From: Streptomyces hyderabadensis
GTDB taxonomy: Bacteria > Actinomycetota > Actinomycetes > Streptomycetales > Streptomycetaceae
Direction of reading: 5' to 3'
Length of the DNA stretch: 64,000 bases
NCBI RefSeq assembly: GCF_020404845.1
Contig: NZ_JAIOJZ010000006.1
Span: 62,001-126,000 of the forward strand
Below, in pieces: positions 1 to 8,748 of the stretch. Position numbers and translations under genes: made by a program. Within the stretch, counting starts at the first letter, position 1, and each line of letters starts with the position of its first letter. The notes under the pieces were generated by a model. That model ran no database searches. It was given only the letters and a program-made list of their open reading frames with translations, and was not told the origin of the DNA.

Positions 1-1010
1 TGGTCGACGGTGTAGCCGCCGAGCCCGGCCGAGTCGAGGTTGAAGGTCACGGCGCCCGGCGTCGTGGTCGCGTCGGCGAAGGCCACCGCGATGATGTCGT
101 ACGCGGACGGCACGTCGGAGATCTTCTGGACCGTGGCCCCGTTGTTGAAGTTCTGCCAGTAGCCGGTCACCGCGTGCTTGGGCAGGTCGCTCTCGTTGCC
201 GCCGTCGTCCGGCGCCGTGGTGCGGGCCGTGACCGCTGCAGACTTCACCGACTCACCGGCCGCGTTCGTCGCCGTGACCTGGAAGGAGTACGAGGTCGAG
301 GCGGCGAGGCCGGTCACCGTCGCCGACGTGCCGGTCACCGCGGTGACCTTCGTGCCGTCGCGGTAGACGTTGTAGCCGGTGGCGCCCGAGACCGTGTTCC
401 AGGTGAGGGAGGCGGAGTTCGGCGTCGTGCCGGAGACGCTCAGACCGGCCGGGGCGGACGGCACCGTGGGGTCGGGGTCTCCGTCGCCGCCACCGCCGTC
501 GGGGCCGAAGACGGACAGGTCGTCGACGTAGTACGCCGACTGCCCGTACCAGCCGTGGGTGTACACCGTCACGGAGGTCGTCGAGGAGCCGGTGGTGAAG
601 GTCGTCTTGAGCTGCTGCCAGGAGGCCGCGGCCGGGGTCCAGGTCGACACGTCCGTGGTGCCCGTGCCCGTCACGCCCAGGTAGGTGTAGCCGCCCTGCA
701 CCCACGCGCTCAGCGAGTACGTCGAGTTGGGCCGCACCGCGACGCTCTGCGCACAGCGTGCGTTGTCCTGCCCCGCCGGGGTGGCCTTGAGCGCGGCGGA
801 GCCCGCGTGCACCGGGGAGGAGACGGTGGCGCCGCTGTTGGCCGAGCAGGTCCAGTTGCTCAGGCCGGACTCGAAACCGGCGTTCTTGGCGTTGTTGACG
901 TCCGCGGCCGACGCGGGGCCGACGGCCGTGAACGCGAGGGCCAGGGCGGCGGTGACGGCGCCCGTCAAGGAGCCGAGACGTCTGCCGCGCCGTCTGCTTA
1001 CGGGGTCCAC
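1..1010 (-). CDS. Secreted GH18 chitinase, 5' part (partial)
   Basis: N-terminal 336 residues of a secreted multidomain chitinase that hydrolyses chitin outside the cell; the rest lies beyond the left edge. The GTG at 1008-1010 is preceded by GGAGG at 1016-1020. Seen in order: Arg-rich n-region plus hydrophobic core and an ASA-type signal cleavage (residues 1-36), a carbohydrate-binding-like beta module (about 37-165), a Gly/Asp/Pro linker, a fibronectin type III domain (about 175-262, from VPSAPAGLSVSG), a second linker, and the first strand of a GH18 barrel (KHAVTGYWQNFNNG). The catalytic DxxDxDxE motif is not in the window. The twin Arg could route it through Tat. The upstream DasR-like site points to chitin/N-acetylglucosamine control. 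Confidence 0.85.
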   Translation of the reverse strand, partial: MDPVSRRRGRRLGSLTGAVTAALALAFTAVGPASAADVNNAKNAGFESGLSNWTCSANSGATVSSPVHAGSAALKATPAGQDNARCAQSVAVRPNSTYSLSAWVQGGYTYLGVTGTGTTDVSTWTPAAASWQQLKTTFTTGSSTTSVTVYTHGWYGQSAYYVDDLSVFGPDGGGGDGDPDPTVPSAPAGLSVSGTTPNSASLTWNTVSGATGYNVYRDGTKVTAVTGTSATVTGLAASTSYSFQVTATNAAGESVKSAAVTARTTAPDDGGNESDLPKHAVTGYWQNFNNGATVQKISDVPSAYDIIAVAFADATTTPGAVTFNLDSAGLGGYTVD

Positions 1011-1337
1011 TGCTGCCTCCGGGGGTGGGGTGGGGCGGAATGGGGGACGGTGGCCACCGCTGACGTACAAGGTGGTCCAGACCAATTGAAGGTGTCAAGG
1101 GGTAGGTACGGACCAACTTCGCGGCCGGGGCGCGGCGGTCGACTCGCTCTGGAAAATGCTCAACCTGCCCCGTTTTGGCGCACCTTGTGCAACGCAAGTT
1201 GTTCCAGAGCTACAGAAACGCTGTTCTCCGGTCACAGACGCGTGGATACAGTGCTCACGTAGTCACGCAGTGAAGTCATCCGGGTGTGCCGGAGTAACAC
1301 CGGCGGACCGACGGGCATGGGAGACGGGGAGCCGCGC
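1011..1337. other. Intergenic region between chitinase and Tad locus
   Basis: Divergent promoter region of 327 bases. The left part holds the chitinase promoter and DasR-like site. The right part is visibly richer in A and T (about 1150-1260) and probably carries the promoter of the rightward gene at 1338; I could not settle on one -35/-10 pair. No coding sequence is credible here. Confidence 0.5.
1071..1086 (-). promoter_or_regulatory. DasR-responsive element (dre) of the chitinase gene
   Basis: On the reverse strand the bases read ATTGGTCTGGACCACC, matching 13 of 16 positions of the remembered DasR consensus ACTGGTCTAGACCACT. It lies about 60 bases upstream of the GTG start and next to a TTGACA hexamer (1093-1098) that may be the -35 box. 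A second, weaker TTGGTCCGTACC repeat lies at 1106-1117, like the paired repeats of known Streptomyces chi promoters. DasR is the GntR-type repressor released by glucosamine-6-phosphate. Confidence 0.75.
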
Positions 1338-2285
1338 GTGCCAACTGCCATTGCCGTGACCAGTGCCGACATGGCACTGCCGCCGCAGGACGAACGGACG
1401 CTGCCCGCGGCCGTGCTCCAGGACGTCGACCGGCGCCCCCTGGAACACGTGCTGGCCGAGCTGCAGACGCTGGTCGACCAGCACGGACACGTGATCGTGG
1501 TGTGCTCCGAGGCCGTCCCGGCGAGCGTGGAACGGCGCCTGCACACCGTCCGCGCCCTCCTGGAGACCGACCGCATCGCGCTGTTCCGGCCGCCCCTGCC
1601 ACCGCTCGGCATCGCCGTACTCGCCCGCCAGTTGCGCCAGCTGGCCTCCTGCGACCTCGCCCCCGGCGTCCTCGCCTCCGCCGGCCGGCTGCTCACCCAC
1701 TACGTCCACGCCGGCGCCCTGCTCGGCTCCGTCGCCCGGCTCGACCACGTCCCCGTGGACCTGAAGGCGCACGCCAGGTCCTGGGTGCCCGGCAGCCAGT
1801 TCGGCGTCGTCGCCCACCCCGTGCCGCAGCTGGTGCGCATCGGCCCCGAAGCGGCCCTGGCCGGACCGGAGTTCGGCACCTGCCTGCTGGTCGCCAAGGG
1901 GCAGCTCGCGTCCGACTGGGTCACCGGCACCCTCGCCCCGTCCTGGCGCGTGCAGGGGTTGCGCGAGACGGCGCTGCCCGCCGAGTCCGCCGCCTGGTGG
2001 GGCACGGGCCGGCTGACCGAGTTCTGCGCGTACCTCCCCGACCTCTCCGTCCTCTACCAACTCGTCACCTCCGTACGGCGAAGCGCCTGCCACTGGTGCG
2101 GCATCGACGTCATCGGCGACCGCTGCGTGTTCTGCTCCGCGACAGCGCCGCTCTACGGCGACGGTGGAGGCGGAGCGGGAGGAGGCGGGGGAGGGGGCGC
2201 AGCCCCGGCCCGCGAGCGCGCGCTGGGCCACCGCCGCGACCCCGCCCTGGGCCGCCGTCGTGAGAGACGGGCCCTGACTGGGTAG
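1338..2285 (+). CDS. Conserved hypothetical protein with C-terminal zinc ribbon, head of Tad locus
   Basis: A 315-residue protein not recognised as a named family. GTG 1338 is chosen because GGGGAG (1326-1331) sits at correct spacing; an upstream in-frame ATG has no ribosome site. The body is soluble and mixed alpha/beta. Near the C terminus CHWCGIDVIGDRCVFC forms two CxxC knuckles, a likely zinc ribbon, followed by a Gly-rich stretch and an Arg-rich tail. It points the same way as the Tad genes but a 130-base gap separates it from cpaB, so membership of the operon is inferred only from position. Confidence 0.7.
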   Translation: MPTAIAVTSADMALPPQDERTLPAAVLQDVDRRPLEHVLAELQTLVDQHGHVIVVCSEAVPASVERRLHTVRALLETDRIALFRPPLPPLGIAVLARQLRQLASCDLAPGVLASAGRLLTHYVHAGALLGSVARLDHVPVDLKAHARSWVPGSQFGVVAHPVPQLVRIGPEAALAGPEFGTCLLVAKGQLASDWVTGTLAPSWRVQGLRETALPAESAAWWGTGRLTEFCAYLPDLSVLYQLVTSVRRSACHWCGIDVIGDRCVFCSATAPLYGDGGGGAGGGGGGGAAPARERALGHRRDPALGRRRERRALTG

Positions 2286-2415
2286 GTCGGTACCGCTCCA
2301 CCCGTCAGCCCCGATCAGCCCCCTGTCCGCCGATCAGCCCCCGCCGGCCCCCTCCGGCTGTCAGCCCCCCGTCCGCCCGGACGTCCGACCACCCCCCGAT
2401 GAGGTTGCACGGCCC

Positions 2416-3123
2416 ATGAACTCCCGTCAGCGCCGCGGCATCGTCCTGCTCGTCGTCTCGGTCCTGTGCGCCCTCGGCGCCTTCGCCGGCGTGCTGTCCG
2501 TCATCAACGACGTCAAGTCCAAGGTCGGCCCCGAGGTGACCGCGTACCGGCTGAAGAGCGACATCGAGCCCTACACGGAGCTGGGCGCGGCACAGTTCGA
2601 GAAGATCGAGATGCCCGAGCGCTGGCTGTCCGAGAACGCCGTCACCGACCTGTCCCAGGTCCGCGGCAAGATAGCCGTGACCAGGCTGAAGGCCGGCTCG
2701 CTGCTCCAGAGCGACATGATCGTCGACACGCCCGCCCTGCGGCCCGGACAGCAGGAGGTCGCCATCATGATCGACGCGGCGACCGGCGTCGCCGGGAAGA
2801 TCACCCCGGGCTCCACCGTCAACGTGTACGCCACCTTCGAGGGCGCGCGCGAGGGCGACCCCGACCAGTCGAAGATCATCGTGACCGGCGCCGAGGTCAT
2901 CGACGTCGGCGAACTCACCTCGCTGGAACCCGACGAGGACAGCCGCGACCGCGAACCCACCGACGCCGTCCCCATCACCTTCGCCCTGTCCACCATCGAC
3001 GCCCAGCGCATCACCTACGCCGAGTCGTTCGCCCGGCGCGTCCGGCTCGCGCTGGTGGCCCCCGGCGGCGACACCACGGTCCCCGACAAGGACCGGACGT
3101 ACGAACTCGCGAAGGACAAGTGA
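2416..3123 (+). CDS. cpaB: CpaB/RcpC-type Flp pilus assembly protein
   Basis: A 235-residue membrane-anchored protein of the Flp/Tad pilus system, probably acting at the outer face of the membrane. Residues about 8-30 form one transmembrane anchor (IVLLVVSVLCALGAFAGVLS). Residues about 43-110 match the SAF domain (AYRLKSDIEPYTELGAA, then RGKIAVTRLKAGSLLQSDM). The following beta-rich region with PGSTVNVYATF is typical of RcpC/CpaB. It is the first gene of a close run with cpaE (7-base gap). In proteobacteria the protein works with the outer-membrane secretin; here no secretin is present, as expected in a monoderm, so the exact role is unknown. Confidence 0.85.
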   Translation: MNSRQRRGIVLLVVSVLCALGAFAGVLSVINDVKSKVGPEVTAYRLKSDIEPYTELGAAQFEKIEMPERWLSENAVTDLSQVRGKIAVTRLKAGSLLQSDMIVDTPALRPGQQEVAIMIDAATGVAGKITPGSTVNVYATFEGAREGDPDQSKIIVTGAEVIDVGELTSLEPDEDSRDREPTDAVPITFALSTIDAQRITYAESFARRVRLALVAPGGDTTVPDKDRTYELAKDK

Positions 3124-3130
3124 GAGCCGC

Positions 3131-4396
3131 ATGGCCACGAGGATCCTCCCGGCAGTCGGCGACCCGGACGCCGTACGGTCCCTCACGTCGCTGCTCAGCC
3201 AGCTGCCGGACGCCGAACCGGTCGCCCCGGTCGCCGACTCCACCCAGCTCGTCGACACCCTCGCCCGGCTCGCCGCCGAGTCGGTGGACGAACTGCCCGA
3301 GGTCGTCGTCGTCCACGAGCGCATCGGACCGGTCCCGGCCCTGGAGCTGATCCGCGAGGTCGCCCTCCGCTTCCCGGCCGTCGGCGTCATCCTCGTCACC
3401 TCCGACCCCGGCCCCGGCCTCTTCCAGGCCGCCATGGACTACGGCGCCCGGGGCCTGGTCGCCCTGCCGCTCGGGTACGAGGAACTCGCCAGCCGCGTCC
3501 AGGCGGTGGCCCAGTGGTCGGTGGGCGTACGCCGGCACCTCGGCGGCGCCGTCGACGTGTTCACCGGAGCGGGCGGCACCGTCGTCACCGTCAGCGGCGC
3601 CAAGGGCGGCGTGGGCGCCACCCTGACCGCCGTCCAACTCGCCCTGGCGGCACAGGCGTCCGGCCGGTCCACGGCCCTGCTCGACATGGACCTGCAGACC
3701 GGCGACGTCGCCTCCTACCTGGACGTCCAGTTCCGCCGCTCCGTGGCCGACCTGGCCGCCATCACCGACCTCTCCCCGCGCGTCCTGGCCGACGCCGTCT
3801 TCCGCCACGACAGCGGGCTGGCCCTGCTGCTCGCCCCCGGCGAGGGCGAACGCGGCGAGGAGGTCACCGACCGCGCCGCCCGCCAGATCGTCGCCGCCCT
3901 GCGCTCCCGGTACGAGGTGGTCGTCGTCGACTGCGGCGCCCAGCTCGGCGGGGCCGGCGCGGCCGCCGTGGAGAGCGCCGACACGGCGCTGCTGGTCACC
4001 ACCCCGGACGTGGTCGCCGTACGGGGCGCCAAGCGGGCGGTGCGGATGTGGGAGCGGCTGCAGATCCGCAAGGCGCAGGAGACGACCGTGGTCGTCAACC
4101 GGCACACGCGGGGTACGGAGATCCAGCCGCCGCTGATCCAGAAGATCACCGGCACGGCGATCGCCGCCACCACGGTCCCCGCGGCCTTCAAGGAACTCCA
4201 GGGCGCCGTGGACGCGGGCCGCGTCCACGAACTGGACGCCAGGAGCACCGTGAAGCAGGCCCTGTGGACCCTGGCGGGCGAACTGGGCCTGGCGGGCCTG
4301 CCCGAGGGGGGCCGCAGGGGCCACGGGCGCTTCCGCGGCGAACGGGGCGACCGGGGCGCGGCCGGCTTCCGGCGGCGGAAGGACGGTGCCGGGTGA
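3131..4396 (+). CDS. CpaE/TadZ-type pilus-localising ATPase
   Basis: A 421-residue MinD/ParA-superfamily protein. Residues about 1-125 form an atypical receiver-like domain, as in CpaE/TadZ. Residues 156-164 (GAKGGVGAT) are a deviant Walker A with the signature Lys; ALLDMDLQTGDV and VVVDCGAQLGG supply the switch and Walker B-like strands. In known Tad systems TadZ places the secretion machine at its cell site. The last 40 residues are Arg/Gly-rich and probably disordered. The stop overlaps the start of the next gene (GTGA at 4393-4396), indicating translational coupling. Confidence 0.85.
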   Translation: MATRILPAVGDPDAVRSLTSLLSQLPDAEPVAPVADSTQLVDTLARLAAESVDELPEVVVVHERIGPVPALELIREVALRFPAVGVILVTSDPGPGLFQAAMDYGARGLVALPLGYEELASRVQAVAQWSVGVRRHLGGAVDVFTGAGGTVVTVSGAKGGVGATLTAVQLALAAQASGRSTALLDMDLQTGDVASYLDVQFRRSVADLAAITDLSPRVLADAVFRHDSGLALLLAPGEGERGEEVTDRAARQIVAALRSRYEVVVVDCGAQLGGAGAAAVESADTALLVTTPDVVAVRGAKRAVRMWERLQIRKAQETTVVVNRHTRGTEIQPPLIQKITGTAIAATTVPAAFKELQGAVDAGRVHELDARSTVKQALWTLAGELGLAGLPEGGRRGHGRFRGERGDRGAAGFRRRKDGAG

Positions 4397-4788
4397 GCGG
4401 GTTACGCGGGCGGGACCGTGCCCGGGACGACGGCCAGGTCACCATCGAGTTCCTCGGTATGACGCCGGTGATCGTCGCGACGCTGGTGGTGCTGTGGCAG
4501 CTCGTGCTCGTGGGATACACGTACACGCTCGCGGGGAATGCTGCGGACGAGGCGGTACGGGCGGCGACGGCCGCCGATCGCGGGGCGCGGCAGGGCGCCT
4601 GCCAGGAGGCGGGCCTGGACAAGCTGCCGGGCTCGTGGGAGGGAGGTGCCCGGGTGGACTGCGGCACCGCGGGCGGCTACGTCACCGCCGACGTGCACAT
4701 CGAGGTCCCCCTCCTCTTCCCCGGCACCCTCAGCGTCCCGTTCACCGTGCACGGTCACGCCGGGGCCGTGGAAGAGGAGGACGACTGA
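4393..4788 (+). CDS. TadE-like pseudopilin, first copy
   Basis: A 131-residue minor pilin-like protein. The GTG at 4393 overlaps the cpaE stop. The prepilin-type junction is G14 followed by QVTIEF, with Glu at +5 and an aromatic at +6, then one hydrophobic helix (about residues 20-45, MTPVIVATLVVLWQLVLVGY). Two cysteines in the outer part (CQEAG and DCGTAGG) could pair. TadE pseudopilins are cut by a prepilin peptidase and join the pilus base. No such peptidase is in the window, so it must be encoded elsewhere. Confidence 0.85.
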   Translation: MSGLRGRDRARDDGQVTIEFLGMTPVIVATLVVLWQLVLVGYTYTLAGNAADEAVRAATAADRGARQGACQEAGLDKLPGSWEGGARVDCGTAGGYVTADVHIEVPLLFPGTLSVPFTVHGHAGAVEEEDD

Positions 4789-4789
4789 G

Positions 4790-4864
4790 ATGCCGTACTC
4801 CCGCAGGACGACGACGCAGATGCCGTACTCCCGCAGCAAGCCGGCCGGGATGCCGTACGCCGGT
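4790..4864 (+). repeat. 30-base tandem repeat at a start codon
   Basis: Three units begin at 4790, 4820 and 4850, each opening with ATGCCGTAC. The first two share ATGCCGTACTCCCGCAG; the third is diverged. The 30-base period keeps frame, so each ATG is a possible start of the second TadE-like gene. Confidence 0.85.
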
Positions 4865-5215
4865 GGGCGACGGCCGAGGGACCGGGGCCAGGTGGCCATC
4901 GAGTACCTCGGCTTCCTCCCGATCCTGGTCCTCGTGGGCATGGCCGTCGTACAGCTCGGCCTGATCGCGTACACCGCCCAGCAGGCCGGTACGGCGGCCC
5001 GCGCGGGGGCGCGCAGCGCCTCGCTCCAGGAGAGCGCCCAGGCGGCGTGCGCGGCGGCCGTCAGCAGCTGGCTGGCGGACGGCACGAGCTGCCCCGGGCC
5101 GTCCTACGGCGGCGACGAGGTGACGGTCACCGCCACCGTCGAGATCCCGTCGATCGTGCCCGGGTGGGACTTCGACCCGGCCCGCAAGACCGCCACCATG
5201 CCGCTGGACCACTGA
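4790..5215 (+). CDS. TadE-like pseudopilin, second copy, with repeated N terminus
   Basis: A 141-residue paralogue of the preceding gene, one base after its stop. ATG 4790 is chosen because GAGGAGG lies upstream, but in-frame ATGs at 4820 and 4850 each begin the same MPY motif because a 30-base unit is repeated. The junction is G33 followed by QVAIEYLG (Glu at +5), then one membrane helix (LPILVLVGMAVVQLGLIAY). Cysteines at ACAAAV and SCPGPS may pair. The repeat lengthens the cytoplasmic leader that a prepilin peptidase would remove, so the mature pseudopilin should be unaffected by start choice. Confidence 0.8.
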   Translation: MPYSRRTTTQMPYSRSKPAGMPYAGGRRPRDRGQVAIEYLGFLPILVLVGMAVVQLGLIAYTAQQAGTAARAGARSASLQESAQAACAAAVSSWLADGTSCPGPSYGGDEVTVTATVEIPSIVPGWDFDPARKTATMPLDH

Positions 5216-5233
5216 CCGAGGAGCCGAGGACGC

Positions 5234-6571
5234 ATGAGCCTGCGCGCACGCATCCACTCCCCCGAGGAGCACGGCAGCCGGGGCGAGGACGGACACCTGG
5301 TCGCCTCCTACCGGGCCAAGCTCCTGGAGGAGATCGACCTCGCCGAGATGAGCGCGCTGGCGACGGCCGAGCGGCGGGCCCGCCTGGAGCGGGTCCTCGG
5401 GCACATCATCAGCCGCGAGGGCCCGGTCCTGTCGACGGTCGAACGCTCCCAGCTGATCCGCCGGGTCGTCGACGAGGCCCTCGGCCTCGGCATCCTGGAA
5501 CCGCTCCTGGAGGACGCCTCGATCACGGAGATCATGGTCAACGGCCCCGACGCGATCTTCGTCGAACGGGCGGGCCGGGTGGAGAAGCTGCCCCTGCGCT
5601 TCGCCTCCCACGACCAGCTGATGCAGACCATCGAGCGCATCGTCTCCACGGTCAACCGCCGGGTGGACGAGTCGAACCCGATGGTCGACGCCCGCCTCCC
5701 CTCCGGCGAGCGCGTGAACGTCATCATCCCCCCGCTCTCCCTCACCGGCGCCACCCTCACCATCCGCCGCTTCCCGCGCTCCTTCACCCTCCACGAACTG
5801 CTCGGCCTGGGCTCGCTCGACGAGAACATGCTCTATCTGCTGGCCGCTCTCGTGCAGGCCCGCTTCAACATCATCGTCTCGGGCGCCACCGGCACCGGGA
5901 AGACCACGCTCCTCAACGCCCTCTCCGGCCTGATCCCCGAGTCCGACCGCATCATCACCATCGAGGACTCGGCCGAACTCCAGCTCCAGCAGGCGCACGT
6001 CATCCGTCTGGAGGCCCGCCCCCCGAACGTCGAGGGCCAGGGCCGGGTCACGATCCGCGACCTGGTCCGCAACTCGCTGCGCATGCGCCCCGACCGGATC
6101 GTCGTCGGCGAGGTCCGCGGCGGCGAGTCCCTGGACATGCTCCAGGCCATGTCCACGGGCCACGACGGCTCGCTGGCCACCGTGCACGCCAACAGCGCCG
6201 AGGACGCGCTGATGCGCCTGCAGACGCTGGCCTCGATGTCGGACGTCGAGATCCCCTTCGTGGCCCTGCACGACCAGATCAACAGCTCCGTCGACGTCAT
6301 CGTCCAGCTCACCCGCTTCGCCGACGGCGCCCGCCGCATCACCGAGATCGCCCTGCTGGCCAGCCACGGCGGGGAGCCGTACCGCCTGGCCACGGTCGCC
6401 CGCTTCAACGCCCGCCCGATGACCCCCGACGGCCACGTCCTCGGCGCCTACGAGTACCACCCCCTCCCGCACCGCACCGCCGAGCGCCTCTACATGGCGG
6501 GCCAGCCCGTCCCGCAGGCCTTCGGCGTGGCCCGCACACCGGACCAGCTCACCACCCGAGAAGCCAGGTAG
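5234..6571 (+). CDS. tadA: TadA/CpaF-type secretion ATPase
   Basis: A 445-residue hexameric ATPase that powers assembly of the Flp pilus at the inner face of the membrane. Residues about 20-200 form the N-terminal domain typical of CpaF (ITEIMVNGPDAIFVERAG). Walker A is GATGTGKT (217-224). Further on come the Asp-box (TIEDSAELQL), Walker B (RIVVGEVRGGE) and the His-box (HDGSLATVHANS). All motifs look intact, so the motor should be active. A start with GAGGAC upstream fits. It is followed after 9 bases by tadB. In monoderm Tad loci one TadA serves assembly; no retraction ATPase is present. Confidence 0.95.
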   Translation: MSLRARIHSPEEHGSRGEDGHLVASYRAKLLEEIDLAEMSALATAERRARLERVLGHIISREGPVLSTVERSQLIRRVVDEALGLGILEPLLEDASITEIMVNGPDAIFVERAGRVEKLPLRFASHDQLMQTIERIVSTVNRRVDESNPMVDARLPSGERVNVIIPPLSLTGATLTIRRFPRSFTLHELLGLGSLDENMLYLLAALVQARFNIIVSGATGTGKTTLLNALSGLIPESDRIITIEDSAELQLQQAHVIRLEARPPNVEGQGRVTIRDLVRNSLRMRPDRIVVGEVRGGESLDMLQAMSTGHDGSLATVHANSAEDALMRLQTLASMSDVEIPFVALHDQINSSVDVIVQLTRFADGARRITEIALLASHGGEPYRLATVARFNARPMTPDGHVLGAYEYHPLPHRTAERLYMAGQPVPQAFGVARTPDQLTTREAR

Positions 6572-6580
6572 GACCGCCCG

Positions 6581-7531
6581 ATGGAACTGGAACTCGACAC
6601 GCTCGTCACGCTCACCACCGGCATCACCCTGCTGACCTGCGTCCTGGCGGTCGTCGGCCTGCACTCGTACGCCGCCGGGAAGGCCCAGCGCGCGGCCCTG
6701 GTCGACCGCCTCACCGCGGCCGGCCGGACACCGGTGACGGGACGCCGGCGCCGTTTCCCGGGACTGGACCGCCGCCTGCGCCGCACCCGACTCGGCCGGA
6801 ACCTGGAACGCCGCCTGTCGGCGACCGGCCTGGACGTGACCCCCGGCGAGTTCTTCGCCTACATGCTGGCGACGGTCGCGGGCCTGTGGCTGATCGGCCA
6901 GGCGGCCCTGGCCCCCTTCTTCGGCCCCCTGGCGGGCCTCCTCGGCATCGGCGTGGCGGTCCAGTTCCTCAACTGGCAACGCCAGAAACGCATCGAGAAG
7001 TTCATCAACCAACTCCCCGAACTCGCCCGCATCCTCGCCAACGCCACCCAGGCCGGCCTCGCCCTGCGCACCGCCATCGGCATGGCGGCGGAGGAACTCG
7101 AGGCCCCGGCCGGCGAGGAACTCGGCAAGGTGGCCGACCAGCTCGCCATCGGCGCCTCGATGGACGACGCCCTCGGCGAACTCGCCGGCCGCCTCCCCTC
7201 CCGCGAACTGGTCGTCCTCGTCACCACCCTCGTGCTCTCCAACCGGGCGGGCGGCCAGGTGGTCGGCGCGCTGCGCAACCTGACGGAGACCCTGGAGGAA
7301 CGCAAGGAGACCCGGCGCGAGATCCGCACCCAGCTCTCCCAGGTCACGATGACGTCGTACGCCGTCCCCGTCCTGGGCGTCGGCTCGTTGCTCCTGATGA
7401 ACGGGGTGAAGGACGGCGCCCTGGAACGCATGACGGGCTCCCCGGCCGGCCAGGTCGCGGTGATCACCGCCTTCGCGCTCTACGCCGTCGGCTTCGTCCT
7501 CATCCGCCGCATGTCCCGCATCGACGTCTGA
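6581..7531 (+). CDS. tadB: TadB-type membrane platform protein
   Basis: A 316-residue polytopic protein of the type II/Tad secretion F family. There is one N-terminal membrane segment (about 8-28), a basic cytoplasmic stretch (TGRRRRFPGLDRRLRRTRLG), a helix pair around 88-120, the F domain with EKFINQLPELARILANATQAG, and two C-terminal helices (about 262-312). With TadC it forms the membrane base on which TadA works. The Arg-rich loop may contact the ATPase. The 9-base gap before it and 18 bases after fit one operon. Confidence 0.92.
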   Translation: MELELDTLVTLTTGITLLTCVLAVVGLHSYAAGKAQRAALVDRLTAAGRTPVTGRRRRFPGLDRRLRRTRLGRNLERRLSATGLDVTPGEFFAYMLATVAGLWLIGQAALAPFFGPLAGLLGIGVAVQFLNWQRQKRIEKFINQLPELARILANATQAGLALRTAIGMAAEELEAPAGEELGKVADQLAIGASMDDALGELAGRLPSRELVVLVTTLVLSNRAGGQVVGALRNLTETLEERKETRREIRTQLSQVTMTSYAVPVLGVGSLLLMNGVKDGALERMTGSPAGQVAVITAFALYAVGFVLIRRMSRIDV

Positions 7532-7549
7532 GAGGGGGGAGACATCGAC

Positions 7550-8452
7550 ATGGGTCTCGAACTGCCCGGCATACTCCTCGCCCTCCTCATGGCCCTGGCC
7601 GTCTGGGGCGCCTTCGCCGGCATCCGCATGTACCGGGCCGACGCCAGACTCCCCGACGACCTCGCCCTCGCCCTGGAGGTCGGCGCCACCCGCACCGGCG
7701 CGGCGCACTCCCTCATCGACCGCATGGGCATGCGCTACGCCCCCGCCGTACTGCGCCTGATGGGCCCCGCCCTGGTCGCCAGGTACCGCCGCAGGATCGA
7801 CCTGGCCGGCAACCCCGGCGGCCTCACCATCGACCGCTACGCCGCCCGCCGCGCCGTCTACGGCTTCCTGGGCGCCCTGGGCTTCCTGGTCTTCCTCCTC
7901 CGCGGCCAGTACCTGGTGGCCCTGCTGCTCCTGGCCTTCGGCGCGTTCTGGACGGAGGTGGGCATCTGGTCGGCGATCCGCATCCGCAAGGACGTCATCG
8001 AGCGCACGCTCCCCGACTTCCTGGACGTGCTTGCGGTGGTGGTCAGCGCGGGCCTGGGCTTCCGCCAGGCCCTGGACCGGGTGTCGACGCGGTACGAGGG
8101 CCCCTGGGCGGACGAACTGCGCATCACGCTCCGCCAGATGGACCTGGGCATGAGCCGCCGCGAGGCCTTCACGGAACTGCGCCGACGCAACGACTCCGAA
8201 CAGGTGGCGATGTTCGTCACGGCGCTCCAGCAGGGCGAGGAACTGGGCGCCCCCATCGTCGACACCCTGGTTTCCCTGGCCAAGGACATGCGCCGCACGG
8301 ACGCCCAGAACGCCCGCCGCAAGGCCGCCCGCGCGGTCCCCAAGGCCACGCTGATGATCACGACCTTCATGGTCCCGGCCACGATGATCCTCCTCGGCGC
8401 GGGCCTGATCCTGGGCTCGGGGACGGACTTCGGCACGATCACGGGCGAGTAG
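7550..8452 (+). CDS. tadC: TadC-type membrane platform protein
   Basis: A 300-residue partner of TadB. GGGGGGAGA lies just upstream of ATG 7550. An N-terminal helix (about 4-25) and a double helix (about 103-140) precede the F domain, which has the typical LPDFLDVLAVVVSAGLGFRQ and QQGEELGAPIVDTL segments; a final helix pair (about 262-290) ends the protein. It completes the TadA-TadB-TadC motor set. After it a gap of 296 bases separates the pilin gene, which would allow the pilin its own promoter and higher expression. Confidence 0.92.
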   Translation: MGLELPGILLALLMALAVWGAFAGIRMYRADARLPDDLALALEVGATRTGAAHSLIDRMGMRYAPAVLRLMGPALVARYRRRIDLAGNPGGLTIDRYAARRAVYGFLGALGFLVFLLRGQYLVALLLLAFGAFWTEVGIWSAIRIRKDVIERTLPDFLDVLAVVVSAGLGFRQALDRVSTRYEGPWADELRITLRQMDLGMSRREAFTELRRRNDSEQVAMFVTALQQGEELGAPIVDTLVSLAKDMRRTDAQNARRKAARAVPKATLMITTFMVPATMILLGAGLILGSGTDFGTITGE

Positions 8453-8748
8453 GGAGGAGCAACGCGTAAACGAAAACAGTGCGACTGCACATACGCCATC
8501 AACGTCAACAACCGATGAAACCGAGCCCAGTAGGACCCATTCTGCGCAATACCTTTCGCACATGCAATCAGCTGTGGGACAGTCGTTGCCTGGTACTCCC
8601 GACAGGCCGAGGTCCCAACCGAGCGCAAGGGAGGTGGCGATCGTGGACGACGACGTGACGTCCGGCATGACCAGCCAGCAGATCACCGCCGCCCACCCGC
8701 ACGTTCCGCACGAGGAACGCGGCTCCGCCCACCCTGGAGGGGAACACC

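Noticed and set aside
5047..8469. An 1140-codon frame on the + strand across tadA-tadC
   Set aside because: Pro/Arg/His-rich shadow of the tad genes in another frame, with no ribosome site and no domain.
4742..8686. A 1314-codon open frame on the reverse strand across the Tad genes
   Set aside because: It is the mirror of the high third-position G/C bias of cpaB-tadC; its translation is Ala/Gly/Asp/Arg low complexity and overlaps well-supported genes throughout.
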